DNA from: JANNWF01 sp038205755
GTDB taxonomy: Bacteria > Pseudomonadota > Gammaproteobacteria > Xanthomonadales > Xanthomonadaceae
Reading direction: 5' to 3'
Assembly (NCBI GenBank): GCA_038205755.1
Contig: JBBRBN010000005.1
Span: 1-64,000, forward strand
DNA: 64,000 nucleotides
Shown here one piece after another: positions 24,901 to 31,679 of the stretch (its first letter is position 1; each line of letters opens with the position of its first letter). Both the position numbers and the translations under genes were made by a program. Below the pieces are notes generated by a model. That model was not told where the DNA came from, did not search any database, and was given only the letters and a program-made list of their open reading frames with translations.

Positions 24901-25724
24901 GCTACACGGCCACCTTGACCAATGCCGGGCCGGGTATCGCGCAGGGCGTGGCGGTGAGTCTGCCGCTGCCCGCCGGCACGGGCTTTGTCTCCGCAGCTCC
25001 TGGCGTGGGCGGAAACTGCACCGTGCCAGCCGTGGGTGCCGGTGGCAGCGTCAACTGCACATGGGCAGGAGCCACCGCCAGCGGTGCCGCTCGCGTGCTG
25101 ACCCTGTCCGTTTCGGTTCCGGCGTCGGCAAGCGGCTCGCTCAGCACCACAGCAACGGCAACCTCGACCAGTCCGGACACCAACGGCAGCAACAATTTCG
25201 ATATCGCCAGCAGCACGGTCACTGCTTCCGCTGATCTTGCCTTGACCTTCACTGCCGCACCGGCCCAGGTCACGCCGGGTCTGGCGATTGCTTACGTCGC
25301 CAGCGCCACCAACAACGGCCCGAGCGACGCGCAGAACGTACAGGTCACCGTCACCCTCGGCGCCGGCGTGCAGTTCTTCAGCGCCACCGCCAGCGCTGGC
25401 GGCACCTGCACCACGCCAACGCTGGGCTCGGGCGGCGCCGTGGTCTGCAGCTGGAGCGGCGCCACCGCAGCGGGTGTCATCCGCAGCGTCAGCGTCACCG
25501 CCTACAGCTACGTCAACGGTCAGGTTGGGGCGACGGCATCGGCAACGTCCAGCACCAGCGATCCGACGCCGGACAACAACGCGGCCAGCGGCAGCGTGGT
25601 GGTGGGTAGCGGTGGCGCGGGTTCCGCACCGACCGTGATTCCGGTCGCCGATCATGGCGTGCTGGCTCTGCTGGCCCTGATGCTCGGCCTGCTCGGCTTT
25701 GCCGCCGTGCGTCGCCGCATGTAA
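21993..25724 (+). CDS. Large surface or secreted protein: PPC domains, P-domain, DUF11 repeats, IPTL-CTERM-like tail
   Basis: 1243 residues from the ATG at 21993; upstream codons in frame look non-coding. A basic N-terminus and hydrophobic helix (LAMGLLLFAITTAAGIAA) form a signal peptide. Domains in order: two pre-peptidase C-terminal (PPC) beta domains starting EAEPNGTFATATPL and VEPNDASATATPM; a proprotein-convertase-type P-domain (ADLDVSIQLNHTFMPDLDVSLISP, then GTWTLDIRDDAGGDGG); a jelly-roll-like module with paired Cys (LFSTDFETDAAGF); four DUF11 repeats (ADLAITKTN, ANLAAALTD, ADVGITLVD, ADLALTFTA, each with a NAGP or NNGP motif); and a tail IPVADHGVLALLALMLG ending RRRM, matching the IPTL-CTERM pattern. 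No catalytic peptidase domain is present. Probably an adhesin or structural surface protein. A strong terminator follows. Confidence 0.85.
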   Translation: MRSSRPSYTEALARRRGSQLAMGLLLFAITTAAGIAAPQVSLEIIEVGQAFDSKGSGALRKEGDDKPNAIGSLDSSLTPLFNLDPRVPAEAEPNGTFATATPLVLSAGGVAKVVGNVFAGGDLDYYSFSGAAGDRIYAATMTNASASSSTDTQLRLFGTDGTTLIELDTNDGSLGGNSSSIAGATLPSAGTYFLEVRGGTGTLQIRPYDLYVQRRNGSPTPEVEPNDASATATPMPASSWVSGTRGTATDADFFSFTLNAGDSVFLSLDIDPERDNVQWNGRLGLALFGDLDNQILAVNDGSVGSVANPLSEALFLTVKNSGTYFAYVDSAVASGGATFTYHLSASVLPALGAVAGGTCATYTSTNVPVVIPPDPAITTSSITVPGNPRIADLDVSIQLNHTFMPDLDVSLISPSGNVVGLFTDIGSSAQQQLDLVLDDEAAAPFSFAVVRPVRVRPELNYSLGWFDGQDAGGTWTLDIRDDAGGDGGNLTGWAITVCEPPPPPACAAGFVEQTLFSTDFETDAAGFTSSGAANEWERGLPSFAPITTCNGGSNCFATDLDNTYDVNSNQQLLSPSFNLAGLSPPVVVRWAQKYQMESASFDQFNVVVREVGNPTNAVRLFEWLGATMTNGVGNPTITLQESAGWGQFTARADALAGLNGELAFTVVGDSTVNFAGAAIDDVSVTACRALSADLAITKTNGTPTSVPGTNTVYTITASNAGPDPVPAATIADTFPAACASVTWTCAGAGGGTCTAAGSGNINSSVNLPAGGSTTFTATCAISPTATGSLANTATVAGTFTDPMPGNNSATDTDTLVPSANLAAALTDTPDPVTAGGTLTYGATVSNAGPSAAQTVTAGLPLPAGTTFVSATPSGGGVCTNPGVGNNGAVNCSWAGATGPGTPRTVSVVAAVNIAAAGTLSATLTAGSATADPLPVNNTAVATTAIAPPNADVGITLVDSPDPVTAGTTLGYTATLTNAGPGIAQGVAVSLPLPAGTGFVSAAPGVGGNCTVPAVGAGGSVNCTWAGATASGAARVLTLSVSVPASASGSLSTTATATSTSPDTNGSNNFDIASSTVTASADLALTFTAAPAQVTPGLAIAYVASATNNGPSDAQNVQVTVTLGAGVQFFSATASAGGTCTTPTLGSGGAVVCSWSGATAAGVIRSVSVTAYSYVNGQVGATASATSSTSDPTPDNNAASGSVVVGSGGAGSAPTVIPVADHGVLALLALMLGLLGFAAVRRRM

Positions 25725-25746
25725 GGGCTGCGACCCGGCAGCAGTG

Positions 25747-25781
25747 CAAAAGGGCGGGGGAGCAATCCTCCGCCCTTTTTC
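25747..25781 (+). terminator. Rho-independent terminator after the surface-protein gene
   Basis: GGGCGGGGGA, a four-base loop GCAA and TCCTCCGCCC form a near-perfect 10-bp stem, followed by TTTTT. It starts about 22 bases after the stop codon at 25724. The preceding AAAA makes it potentially bidirectional. Confidence 0.9.
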
Positions 25782-25962
25782 TTGGCCGCGTTCGACAGCC
25801 AGAAGCGCTGAGGCTGGCAGCGTCTGCCCGCGGCAGTCAGGTCGAGACACACAGCGAAGCCTCCCTCCCGCTCGAGCACACCGGCGCCCGGAGGTTTCAC
25901 GGCGCGTCATGTGCTGGCCCCGCGCTGGCGTTAAGCTGCAGGCAACGATCAGGGAGTACGCC

Positions 25963-26850
25963 ATGAGCAGTCCGCAGCGTGTCGAGCACCAGCTGACCGA
26001 CAAGGGCTATGTGCCGCTGTACGCCACGGCAGTGGTCGAGCAACCCTGGGAAAGCTACCGCGCGGTCGATCATCAGACCTGGGGCGAGCTGTTCCGTCGC
26101 CAGCGCGCACTGCTGGCCGGCCGCGCCTGCAGCGCCTTCCTCAGCGCGCAGGATGCGATGGGTATGGCAGACGGCGCGATTCCGCGCTTCAGCGATCTCA
26201 ACGCGCTGCTGCGCGACGCCACCGGCTGGCAGATCATTGGCGTCGAAGGTCTGCTGCCGGAACTGGACTTCTTCGACCATCTGGCCAACCGCCGCTTTCC
26301 GGTGACCTGGTGGATTCGCCGGCCCGAGCAGATGGACTACCTCGCCGAGCCCGACCTGTTCCACGACCTGTTCGGCCACGTGCCGCTGCTGATGAATCCG
26401 GTGTTCGCCGACTATATGGCCGCCTACGGCCGTGGCGGCGTCAAGGCACATGCGGTGGGGCCGGAGGCGCTGATCAATCTCACCAGGCTCTACTGGTATA
26501 CGGTCGAGTTTGGCCTGATCAACGAACCCGACGGTCTGCGCATCTACGGTGCCGGCATTCTCAGCAGCAAGAGCGAGTCGATCCACTGTCTGGAAAGCGC
26601 TGCGCCCAATCGCATCGGCTTTGATCTGCTGCGCCTGATGCGCACCCGCTACCGGATCGACACCTTCCAGAAAACCTACTTCGTCATTGACGACTTCGCG
26701 CAGCTGTTTGACGCCACCCGTCCGGACTTCCGGCCCTACTACGCCGAGTTGGCGCAGCAAAGCTCGATCCCGGCCGGCGAGGTGCTGCCCAGCGATCGCG
26801 TCTTCCATCGCGGCAGCGGCGAAGGCTGGCTGATCGACGGCGACGTCTGA
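25963..26850 (+). CDS. phhA: Phenylalanine 4-monooxygenase (phenylalanine hydroxylase)
   Basis: 295 residues from the ATG at 25963, preceded by AGGGAG at a good distance. The enzyme hydroxylates phenylalanine to tyrosine with tetrahydropterin, O2 and non-haem iron in the cytoplasm. The iron site is complete: His 134 and His 139 in FHDLFGHVPLL and Glu 182 in YWYTVEFGL. Other family blocks are DLNALLRDATGWQIIGVEGLLP, RRFPVTWWIRRPEQMDYLAEPD and GAGILSSKSES. Like other bacterial forms it lacks the eukaryotic ACT regulatory domain. No pterin-recycling gene is adjacent. Confidence 0.97.
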   Translation: MSSPQRVEHQLTDKGYVPLYATAVVEQPWESYRAVDHQTWGELFRRQRALLAGRACSAFLSAQDAMGMADGAIPRFSDLNALLRDATGWQIIGVEGLLPELDFFDHLANRRFPVTWWIRRPEQMDYLAEPDLFHDLFGHVPLLMNPVFADYMAAYGRGGVKAHAVGPEALINLTRLYWYTVEFGLINEPDGLRIYGAGILSSKSESIHCLESAAPNRIGFDLLRLMRTRYRIDTFQKTYFVIDDFAQLFDATRPDFRPYYAELAQQSSIPAGEVLPSDRVFHRGSGEGWLIDGDV

Positions 26851-26998
26851 GCGCGGTCGAGAGGCACGGAGCGCAGCTACCGGAACCCGCGTGCTCTATG
26901 AATAGGCGCCCTGGACAAGCTTCTGACGGTGCCTCTCCTTGCGCCCTTGCCAGCGTCTGGGCGATTTGCGTGTCGGGCTCGGGCCCTGGCGGCCGAGC

Positions 26999-27706
26999 TC
27001 AGGCGTCGGCCAGTGCGCGGGCCACGGCGGTCGGCGGTTTGGCCTTGACGCTGCCGTACTTGCGACGCAGCCACACGCCGGCAATCACCGATCCTGCCAG
27101 CGGTATGAACCAGGCAAGGTTCTGCACGATCACCGGATCGACGCCAGGAAGGGCGTTGCGCAGACCGATACTGAAGAAGGCGATGTGGGTGGCGACGCCG
27201 TTGCCGATCATCGCGCTGTAGTGTTCGCGCAACCACCACTTGGGGTCAGCCTTGGCGCGCCGCCAGGAGCTCACGGCGCCGATACCGCTGAGCACACCTA
27301 CCGCGCCGAACACCATCAACAGCGGAGCGCCAGCCTGGGCGCCAAGCAAAACGATGGCCAGGCCGGATAGACCCACGATCCCGGTCAGCAGCCAGTACAT
27401 CGGGCCGTAGAAGGCAACCCGATCGCGGCGCTCGCGGATCGCCCGCCAGGCGCTCCAGCAGGCGTTGCCGACCAGCAGCAGCAGGTAGGTCAGAAAGAGT
27501 GCGCCGATTTGCTGGCCGCGCTCGATCAGGTTCAGCACCAGCGGCACGCCGCTGATGATCACCACCAGCATCGTCAGCAGATACACCTTGCCGACCATGC
27601 GGTGGCGCGGCGTGCCCTTGGCGATCAGGCCGGCGGTCCAGAAGGTGATGAGTGCCAGCGTGCCGGCGCTGGCGTGGAGGACTACGGCGATGGAATGGCT
27701 GGTCAT
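26999..27706 (-). CDS. DUF2306-like membrane protein
   Basis: 235 residues with about seven membrane helices. The first helices carry the pattern of DUF2306 proteins: VLHASAGTLALITFWTAGL, then GTPRHRMVGKVYLLTMLVV, with His residues that could bind haem or metal. A second pair of His is in WWLREHYSAMIGNGVATHIAFF. Function is unknown; the histidine pattern recalls membrane haem proteins, but this is inference. It is convergent with phhA and divergent from the histidine-kinase gene. The 148 bp to phhA contain an inverted repeat (GAGAGGCAC near 26861 and GTGCCTCTC near 26930), perhaps a shared terminator. Confidence 0.65.
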   Translation of the reverse strand: MTSHSIAVVLHASAGTLALITFWTAGLIAKGTPRHRMVGKVYLLTMLVVIISGVPLVLNLIERGQQIGALFLTYLLLLVGNACWSAWRAIRERRDRVAFYGPMYWLLTGIVGLSGLAIVLLGAQAGAPLLMVFGAVGVLSGIGAVSSWRRAKADPKWWLREHYSAMIGNGVATHIAFFSIGLRNALPGVDPVIVQNLAWFIPLAGSVIAGVWLRRKYGSVKAKPPTAVARALADA

Positions 27707-27850
27707 GACGGTGCTCCCTGAGTGCGTCGCCAGTGTCGCTGCCGGCCGGCGGCGGCTCAGGTGCCGGCGGTCAGTGATCGCAGGTGCCGGAAGTCACCTT
27801 TTGCATCCGTTGCCTTGCCTGTGCACTGGACAACGGCTCAAGCTGCGCGA

Positions 27851-28990
27851 ATGCCCGCCGCTTGGAAATCCCTGCTGATCGAATTGTTGTCGCCGCTTTC
27901 GCTGGCGGCCTACGCGGCGTGGACGGCGGTCTGGTTCACCCTCGATGGACTGGCGGCACGCGATCCCACCCTCGGGTGGCTGGCGCGCGGCTGCGCGATC
28001 GCCTTTCTGCTTGGATTCATGGCCGAACACGCCATCGGTCGCCGCCTGTCGTCATTCTGGTTCGCCGCCTACTGCGCGCTGCTGGCCGGCTTTGCAATGG
28101 TGCCGATTGCGCTGACCCCACACGGCGCGGCGCCCATCCTGCTGGTGCTGCTGGCAGCGGTGGTCGGCAGCCGCTTCGAAGGCACGCGACTGTGGCTGAG
28201 CCTGCTGGCGATCAATCTGCTGCTGGCCGCGGTGATGTTCAGCCTGTGGCCGGGACGTGGAATCGAAATCACGTTTGGCGCCTACGCCAGCTTCCAGATG
28301 TTTGCGGCACTGGTGATGCGCTACGCCGCCCGCGCCGAGGCAATGAGCGAACAGCTGCGGGTGGTCAATGCCGATTTGATCACTACCCGCTCACTGCTGG
28401 AGGAAAGTGCACGCGACGCCGAGCGGCTGCGGCTGTCGCGCGAACTGCATGACGTTGCAGGCCATGCCTTGACCGCGCTCAAGCTCAACCTGGGAGTGCT
28501 GGCGCGTGATCCGCGGCAGCCCGATCCCGAGCGCGTGACGCTGTGCGCCGAACTGGCCGACGATCTGCTGCAGAACCTGCGCGGGGTCGTGAAGCAGATG
28601 CGTGCCCACGAAGGCATCGATCTGCGCAGCGCGATCGAGCGGCTGGCCGCTCCGTTTCCCAAGCCGGCCATTCACATCGAGATCGACGCCGACGCCCGCG
28701 TGCACGACATCGACCGTGCCGACGCGCTGCTGCGCACGGTGCAGGAGGGCCTCACCAATGCCGCGCGGCACGCCGGTGCCAGCCAGCTGTGGCTGTCGCT
28801 GCAGCGCAGCGGTGAGCGGGTCGCGCTGGAGATTCGCGACGATGGCCGCGGTGCGCTGCCACTGCGGCTCGGCAACGGACTGCGCGGCATGCGCGAACGG
28901 CTGGAGGCACTCGGCGGCAACGTGGTGTTCGAGCGCGGCGACGGCGGCGGCCTGCGGCTGCTGGCCACCTTGCCGATGGCGGGCGAATGA
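27851..28990 (+). CDS. NarL-type sensor histidine kinase (HisKA_3)
   Basis: 379 residues from the ATG at 27851; the frame is open upstream but lacks protein character. The N-terminal half has about five membrane helices (residues 8-155) with no extracellular domain of note. The kinase core begins RLRLSRELHDVAGHALTALKLNL with the phospho-accepting His 200, typical of HisKA_3, then the N-box TVQEGLTNAARHAG, the G1 box EIRDDGRGA and GNGLRGMRERLEALGG. The gene overlaps its response regulator by ATGA. The overall design (short membrane sensor with LiaS/DesK-like kinase) suggests sensing of a membrane or envelope condition. No target operon is adjacent. Confidence 0.92.
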   Translation: MPAAWKSLLIELLSPLSLAAYAAWTAVWFTLDGLAARDPTLGWLARGCAIAFLLGFMAEHAIGRRLSSFWFAAYCALLAGFAMVPIALTPHGAAPILLVLLAAVVGSRFEGTRLWLSLLAINLLLAAVMFSLWPGRGIEITFGAYASFQMFAALVMRYAARAEAMSEQLRVVNADLITTRSLLEESARDAERLRLSRELHDVAGHALTALKLNLGVLARDPRQPDPERVTLCAELADDLLQNLRGVVKQMRAHEGIDLRSAIERLAAPFPKPAIHIEIDADARVHDIDRADALLRTVQEGLTNAARHAGASQLWLSLQRSGERVALEIRDDGRGALPLRLGNGLRGMRERLEALGGNVVFERGDGGGLRLLATLPMAGE

Positions 28991-29622
28991 GTACGCTGCG
29001 CGTCGCTCTGGCGGATGATCAGGCGCTGGTGCGCTCGGGCCTGCGCGCCCTGCTCGAAGGATTGCCCGACGTTGCGGTGGTGGTCGAAGCCAGCGACGGC
29101 GAGGCGCTGCTGGCGGCGCTGCCGGGCAGCGCGGTGGCGGTGATCCTGTCCGACATCCGCATGCCGGGCATCGACGGCATTGCCATGCTCGAGCGCCTGC
29201 GCGCGGGCGGCGACCTCACCCCGGTGATCCTGCTGACGACCTTTGACGAGGACGACCTGGCGCTGCGCGCCGCCGCCGCTGGCGCCCAGGGCTTTCTGCT
29301 CAAGGACGCCTCGCTGGACGACCTGCACGAGGCTATCCTGCGGGTTGCCGCCGGTGAAACCCTGCTCGCACCGGTAGCCACCGATCCGGTACGCGCCCGC
29401 TACGCCTATCGGGATCAGGCGCCGCCCAGCGACACCTTCAGCGAGCGCGAAATCGCCATTCTGCGCCTGCTGGCGGGGGGCTATTCCAACAAGGAGATCG
29501 CCCGTGCGGTGCATTTGTCCGAAGGCACGGTGAAGAACTACGTCAGCGAGATCCTCGACAAGCTCGGCACCCGCGACCGCACCCGCGCCGTGCTCAAGGC
29601 AATCACCCTGCGCATCATCTGA
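28987..29622 (+). CDS. LuxR/NarL-family response regulator
   Basis: 211 residues. The receiver domain has ADDQALVRSGLRALL, the phosphorylation site Asp 56 in ILSDIRMPGIDG, the T in LLTTFDEDD and the Lys of LLKDAS. A LuxR-type helix-turn-helix closes the protein: FSEREIAILRLLAGGYSNKEIARAV, then LSEGTVKNYVSEILDKLGTRDR. Overlap with the kinase gene (ATGA) makes them a cognate pair. Targets are unknown. Confidence 0.95.
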   Translation: MSTLRVALADDQALVRSGLRALLEGLPDVAVVVEASDGEALLAALPGSAVAVILSDIRMPGIDGIAMLERLRAGGDLTPVILLTTFDEDDLALRAAAAGAQGFLLKDASLDDLHEAILRVAAGETLLAPVATDPVRARYAYRDQAPPSDTFSEREIAILRLLAGGYSNKEIARAVHLSEGTVKNYVSEILDKLGTRDRTRAVLKAITLRII

Positions 29623-29658
29623 GCAGCGGCGGGACCGGGTGAATCGTCACAACCGGGC

Positions 29659-29814
29659 ATGCTGGCGATGATTCCGGTTGACGCCCTCGCCGCGGGCCGC
29701 CATGGGCTGACCCTGTTGCCGATGCTGCGGGAGACGCACTACGAAGCCCCGGACGCCGGCACGGTCGACAGCAAAGATCCGCCAGAACCGTATCTGATCC
29801 CGTTCTGGCGCTGA
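29659..29814 (+). pseudogene. Short orphan reading frame, possible 3' remnant of a gene
   Basis: Within the 360 bp between the response regulator and the DUF4010 gene there is a 51-codon frame, ATG at 29659, ending PYLIPFWR. Its composition looks more protein-like than random DNA, but it has no good ribosome-binding site and no family I recognise. It may be the tail of a decayed gene, or chance. The rest of the gap (29815-29984) shows nothing definite. Confidence 0.2.
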
Positions 29815-29984
29815 GGCGACCCGCTCGTACTGCCTTTGAACTGCGTGACGCGGGGACACTCGCTCGCCGCCAAGCGACACCTTCGGCGACGCCCAGAGAA
29901 CCCAACAGGCAATGCGTTGCGCGAGCCCGCCAGGCCGCGACCTCCGGGCGGGCGGAAGACGCGTCCGCACGCGAGCGGGGAAGG

Positions 29985-31268
29985 TCAGGCCGCGGCGCTG
30001 GCCCGCGTCAGCCAGGCGGCGACAGTCGCTGCCGCGGTCATCGCCAGCAGCCCCCCAGCGACCCGAATCCCGTAAGCGGCCCCGCCGCTGAGCCACGCAA
30101 TCACGCCCTTGGACAGACTGCTTGCGGCCAATACCCCGAGGAAGCCGAGCACCGCGGCATTCCGCGACAGCTGCCCGCCGGCCTCGAGCTGACCCAGCGA
30201 CAGCGCCGAGGCGTGTGCCTCGACCAGCGCCGCCAGCGTGGTCCCCACCAGCACCGCGCCCGGCCCCAGCCAGGCGTTGAGCGCCGCTGACAGCAGCAGC
30301 ATCGCGCTTACCGCCAGCGCGAAACCAAGCGCCTGACGGAAGCGGAACATGCGGCTGTTCGCCGTCGGTTGCGCCACGCTTTCCGTGCCGCGGCGCAGAC
30401 CCGAAAGCCCACCGACAAGGGTCACCAGCATGGCCGCGCCCAGCGGCGCGGCGATCCCGCGCAGAAAGTCCGGTGCCACGGCCCAGAGCAGCGGCAGGAA
30501 CAGCGTCAGCGAAGCCAGCGTCGCGAACATCGCTGCGGCGACGGCCGCGTGCAGCCGTCCCGGCTCCTCGCGGACGCGCTGGCCAAAGCCCGCGGTGGCG
30601 GCGGTTGACGACACGTAACCCGCAAAAAAGCCGGCCAGCGCCAGGCCGAAGCGGCCGCCCAGCAAGCGCAGCGCGACGTGACCAAGCGCACCGATCCCCA
30701 TCGCCAGCACCACCAGCAGCCACACCCGCCAAGGATTCAGCACGCCGTAGGGACCGACCGCACGATCGGGCAGCAGCGGCAGCACCACCAGCGCCGCCGC
30801 CGCCAGCAGCAGGCCATCCCGCTGTTCGCTGGCGCTGATCAGCTCGCGACTGAACCGATGGAGATGCGCCTTGGCCGCCAACAGCAGGGCCGTCACCACG
30901 CCAACCCCGCTCGCCAGCAACGGCTCGCGCATTCCCAACGCCCCAAGCAACAGGACCAGCAGCGCCGCCAGTTCGGTGGTGATACCCGGGTCCTGCGCCG
31001 CTGTTTGGACGTAGCTGACGGTGACAAGTGCGGCGACGCCAGCCACCAGCAATCCCAGCACCCACGGTTCGAACAGGGTCGCGACGGCACCCAGCAGGCC
31101 CAGCAGAGCAAAGCTGCGAACGCCGGCCAGCGCCGGCGTCGACGCATCTCCAGTGCTGCGCTCGCGCTCGATGCCGATCAGCAGCCCGATGCCGAGCGCC
31201 GCGGCCATCCCCAGGATGATTTCAGTCGGCAATTCCGATCTCCAGTAGGCCGACCGCCACGCTACCAC
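29985..31268 (-). CDS. MgtC/SapB N-terminal domain and DUF4010 membrane protein
   Basis: 427 residues from a GTG at 31268 (a later start cannot be excluded). The N-terminal 130 residues match the MgtC/SapB membrane domain: EIILGMAAALGIGLLIGIERER, then GVRSFALLGLLGAVATLF. The remainder is DUF4010, with FGLALAGFFAGYVSSTAATAGFGQRVRE as the conserved block, and about ten more helices. Such two-domain proteins are common in Proteobacteria and have no settled function; the MgtC part alone does not make it a virulence Mg2+ factor. It stands alone, followed on the upstream side by a repeat-rich gap of about 400 bp. Confidence 0.85.
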   Translation of the reverse strand: MVAWRSAYWRSELPTEIILGMAAALGIGLLIGIERERSTGDASTPALAGVRSFALLGLLGAVATLFEPWVLGLLVAGVAALVTVSYVQTAAQDPGITTELAALLVLLLGALGMREPLLASGVGVVTALLLAAKAHLHRFSRELISASEQRDGLLLAAAALVVLPLLPDRAVGPYGVLNPWRVWLLVVLAMGIGALGHVALRLLGGRFGLALAGFFAGYVSSTAATAGFGQRVREEPGRLHAAVAAAMFATLASLTLFLPLLWAVAPDFLRGIAAPLGAAMLVTLVGGLSGLRRGTESVAQPTANSRMFRFRQALGFALAVSAMLLLSAALNAWLGPGAVLVGTTLAALVEAHASALSLGQLEAGGQLSRNAAVLGFLGVLAASSLSKGVIAWLSGGAAYGIRVAGGLLAMTAAATVAAWLTRASAAA

Positions 31269-31356
31269 CGGCGGTCACGATGCAGCGAGCAGGTGGCCGA
31301 AAAACCGATTCATGCACGCGGCGGGCGGTTGAACCAAACGTGAGGCGCCCGGTCTG

Positions 31357-31538
31357 TGGCAGCCCGTCGGACTTGGATGGTCGAAGCGATTGCTGGCTGC
31401 GTGAGGACAGCTTTTGTTGACGATTCGCCGGCCCAGCGCAGCGCTATGGGGCAAGCATTGGCAGCATGGTCCCGTTGAACACCGGGACCGCGCAGACCGA
31501 TTCGCAGCCCGGCCGACCTAAGCCCGACAGGCTGCTAG
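31357..31538. repeat. Family B palindromic repeat, copy 1
   Basis: This stretch of about 180 bp matches, in reverse orientation, the element at 59568-59732. Shared pieces include GCAGCCCGTCGGACTT near the left, GGTCGAAGCGA, CTGGCTGCGTGAGGACAG, GCAGCGCTATGGG, CGCGCAGAC and, at the right end, GCAGCCCGGCCGACCTAAG then CAGGCTGCTAG. It lies between the DUF4010 and S9 peptidase genes; the rest of this gap (31269-31356, 31539-31679) holds nothing I recognise. Confidence 0.75.
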
Positions 31539-31679
31539 GTCGCCCATCGCGGGCGCGGCTGGCTGCAGTCCGATGGCGCCGGCGAGGCGCTGGTTCTGAT
31601 TGGCGATGACGCTCACACCGGGTTGGGTGTGATCGCGCGCTGAGTTGAGGGCGGGCTCAGACGTGAGGCGCGCCGAGCC

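Noticed and set aside
22992..26003. A 1003-codon open frame on the minus strand
   Set aside because: It is the antisense of the DUF11-repeat part of the surface protein; its composition is Gly/Arg-rich and repetitive, mirroring the repeats, and the plus-strand gene has a clear domain order and terminator.
27707..27850. Earlier start for the histidine kinase
   Set aside because: An upstream ATG is in frame, but the 43 extra residues are Arg/Pro-rich and cover the divergent promoter region; the ATG at 27851 precedes the first membrane helix.
29985..31268. MgtC virulence factor
   Set aside because: Only the first third resembles MgtC/SapB. The DUF4010 remainder and lone position fit the common two-domain membrane protein of unknown function.
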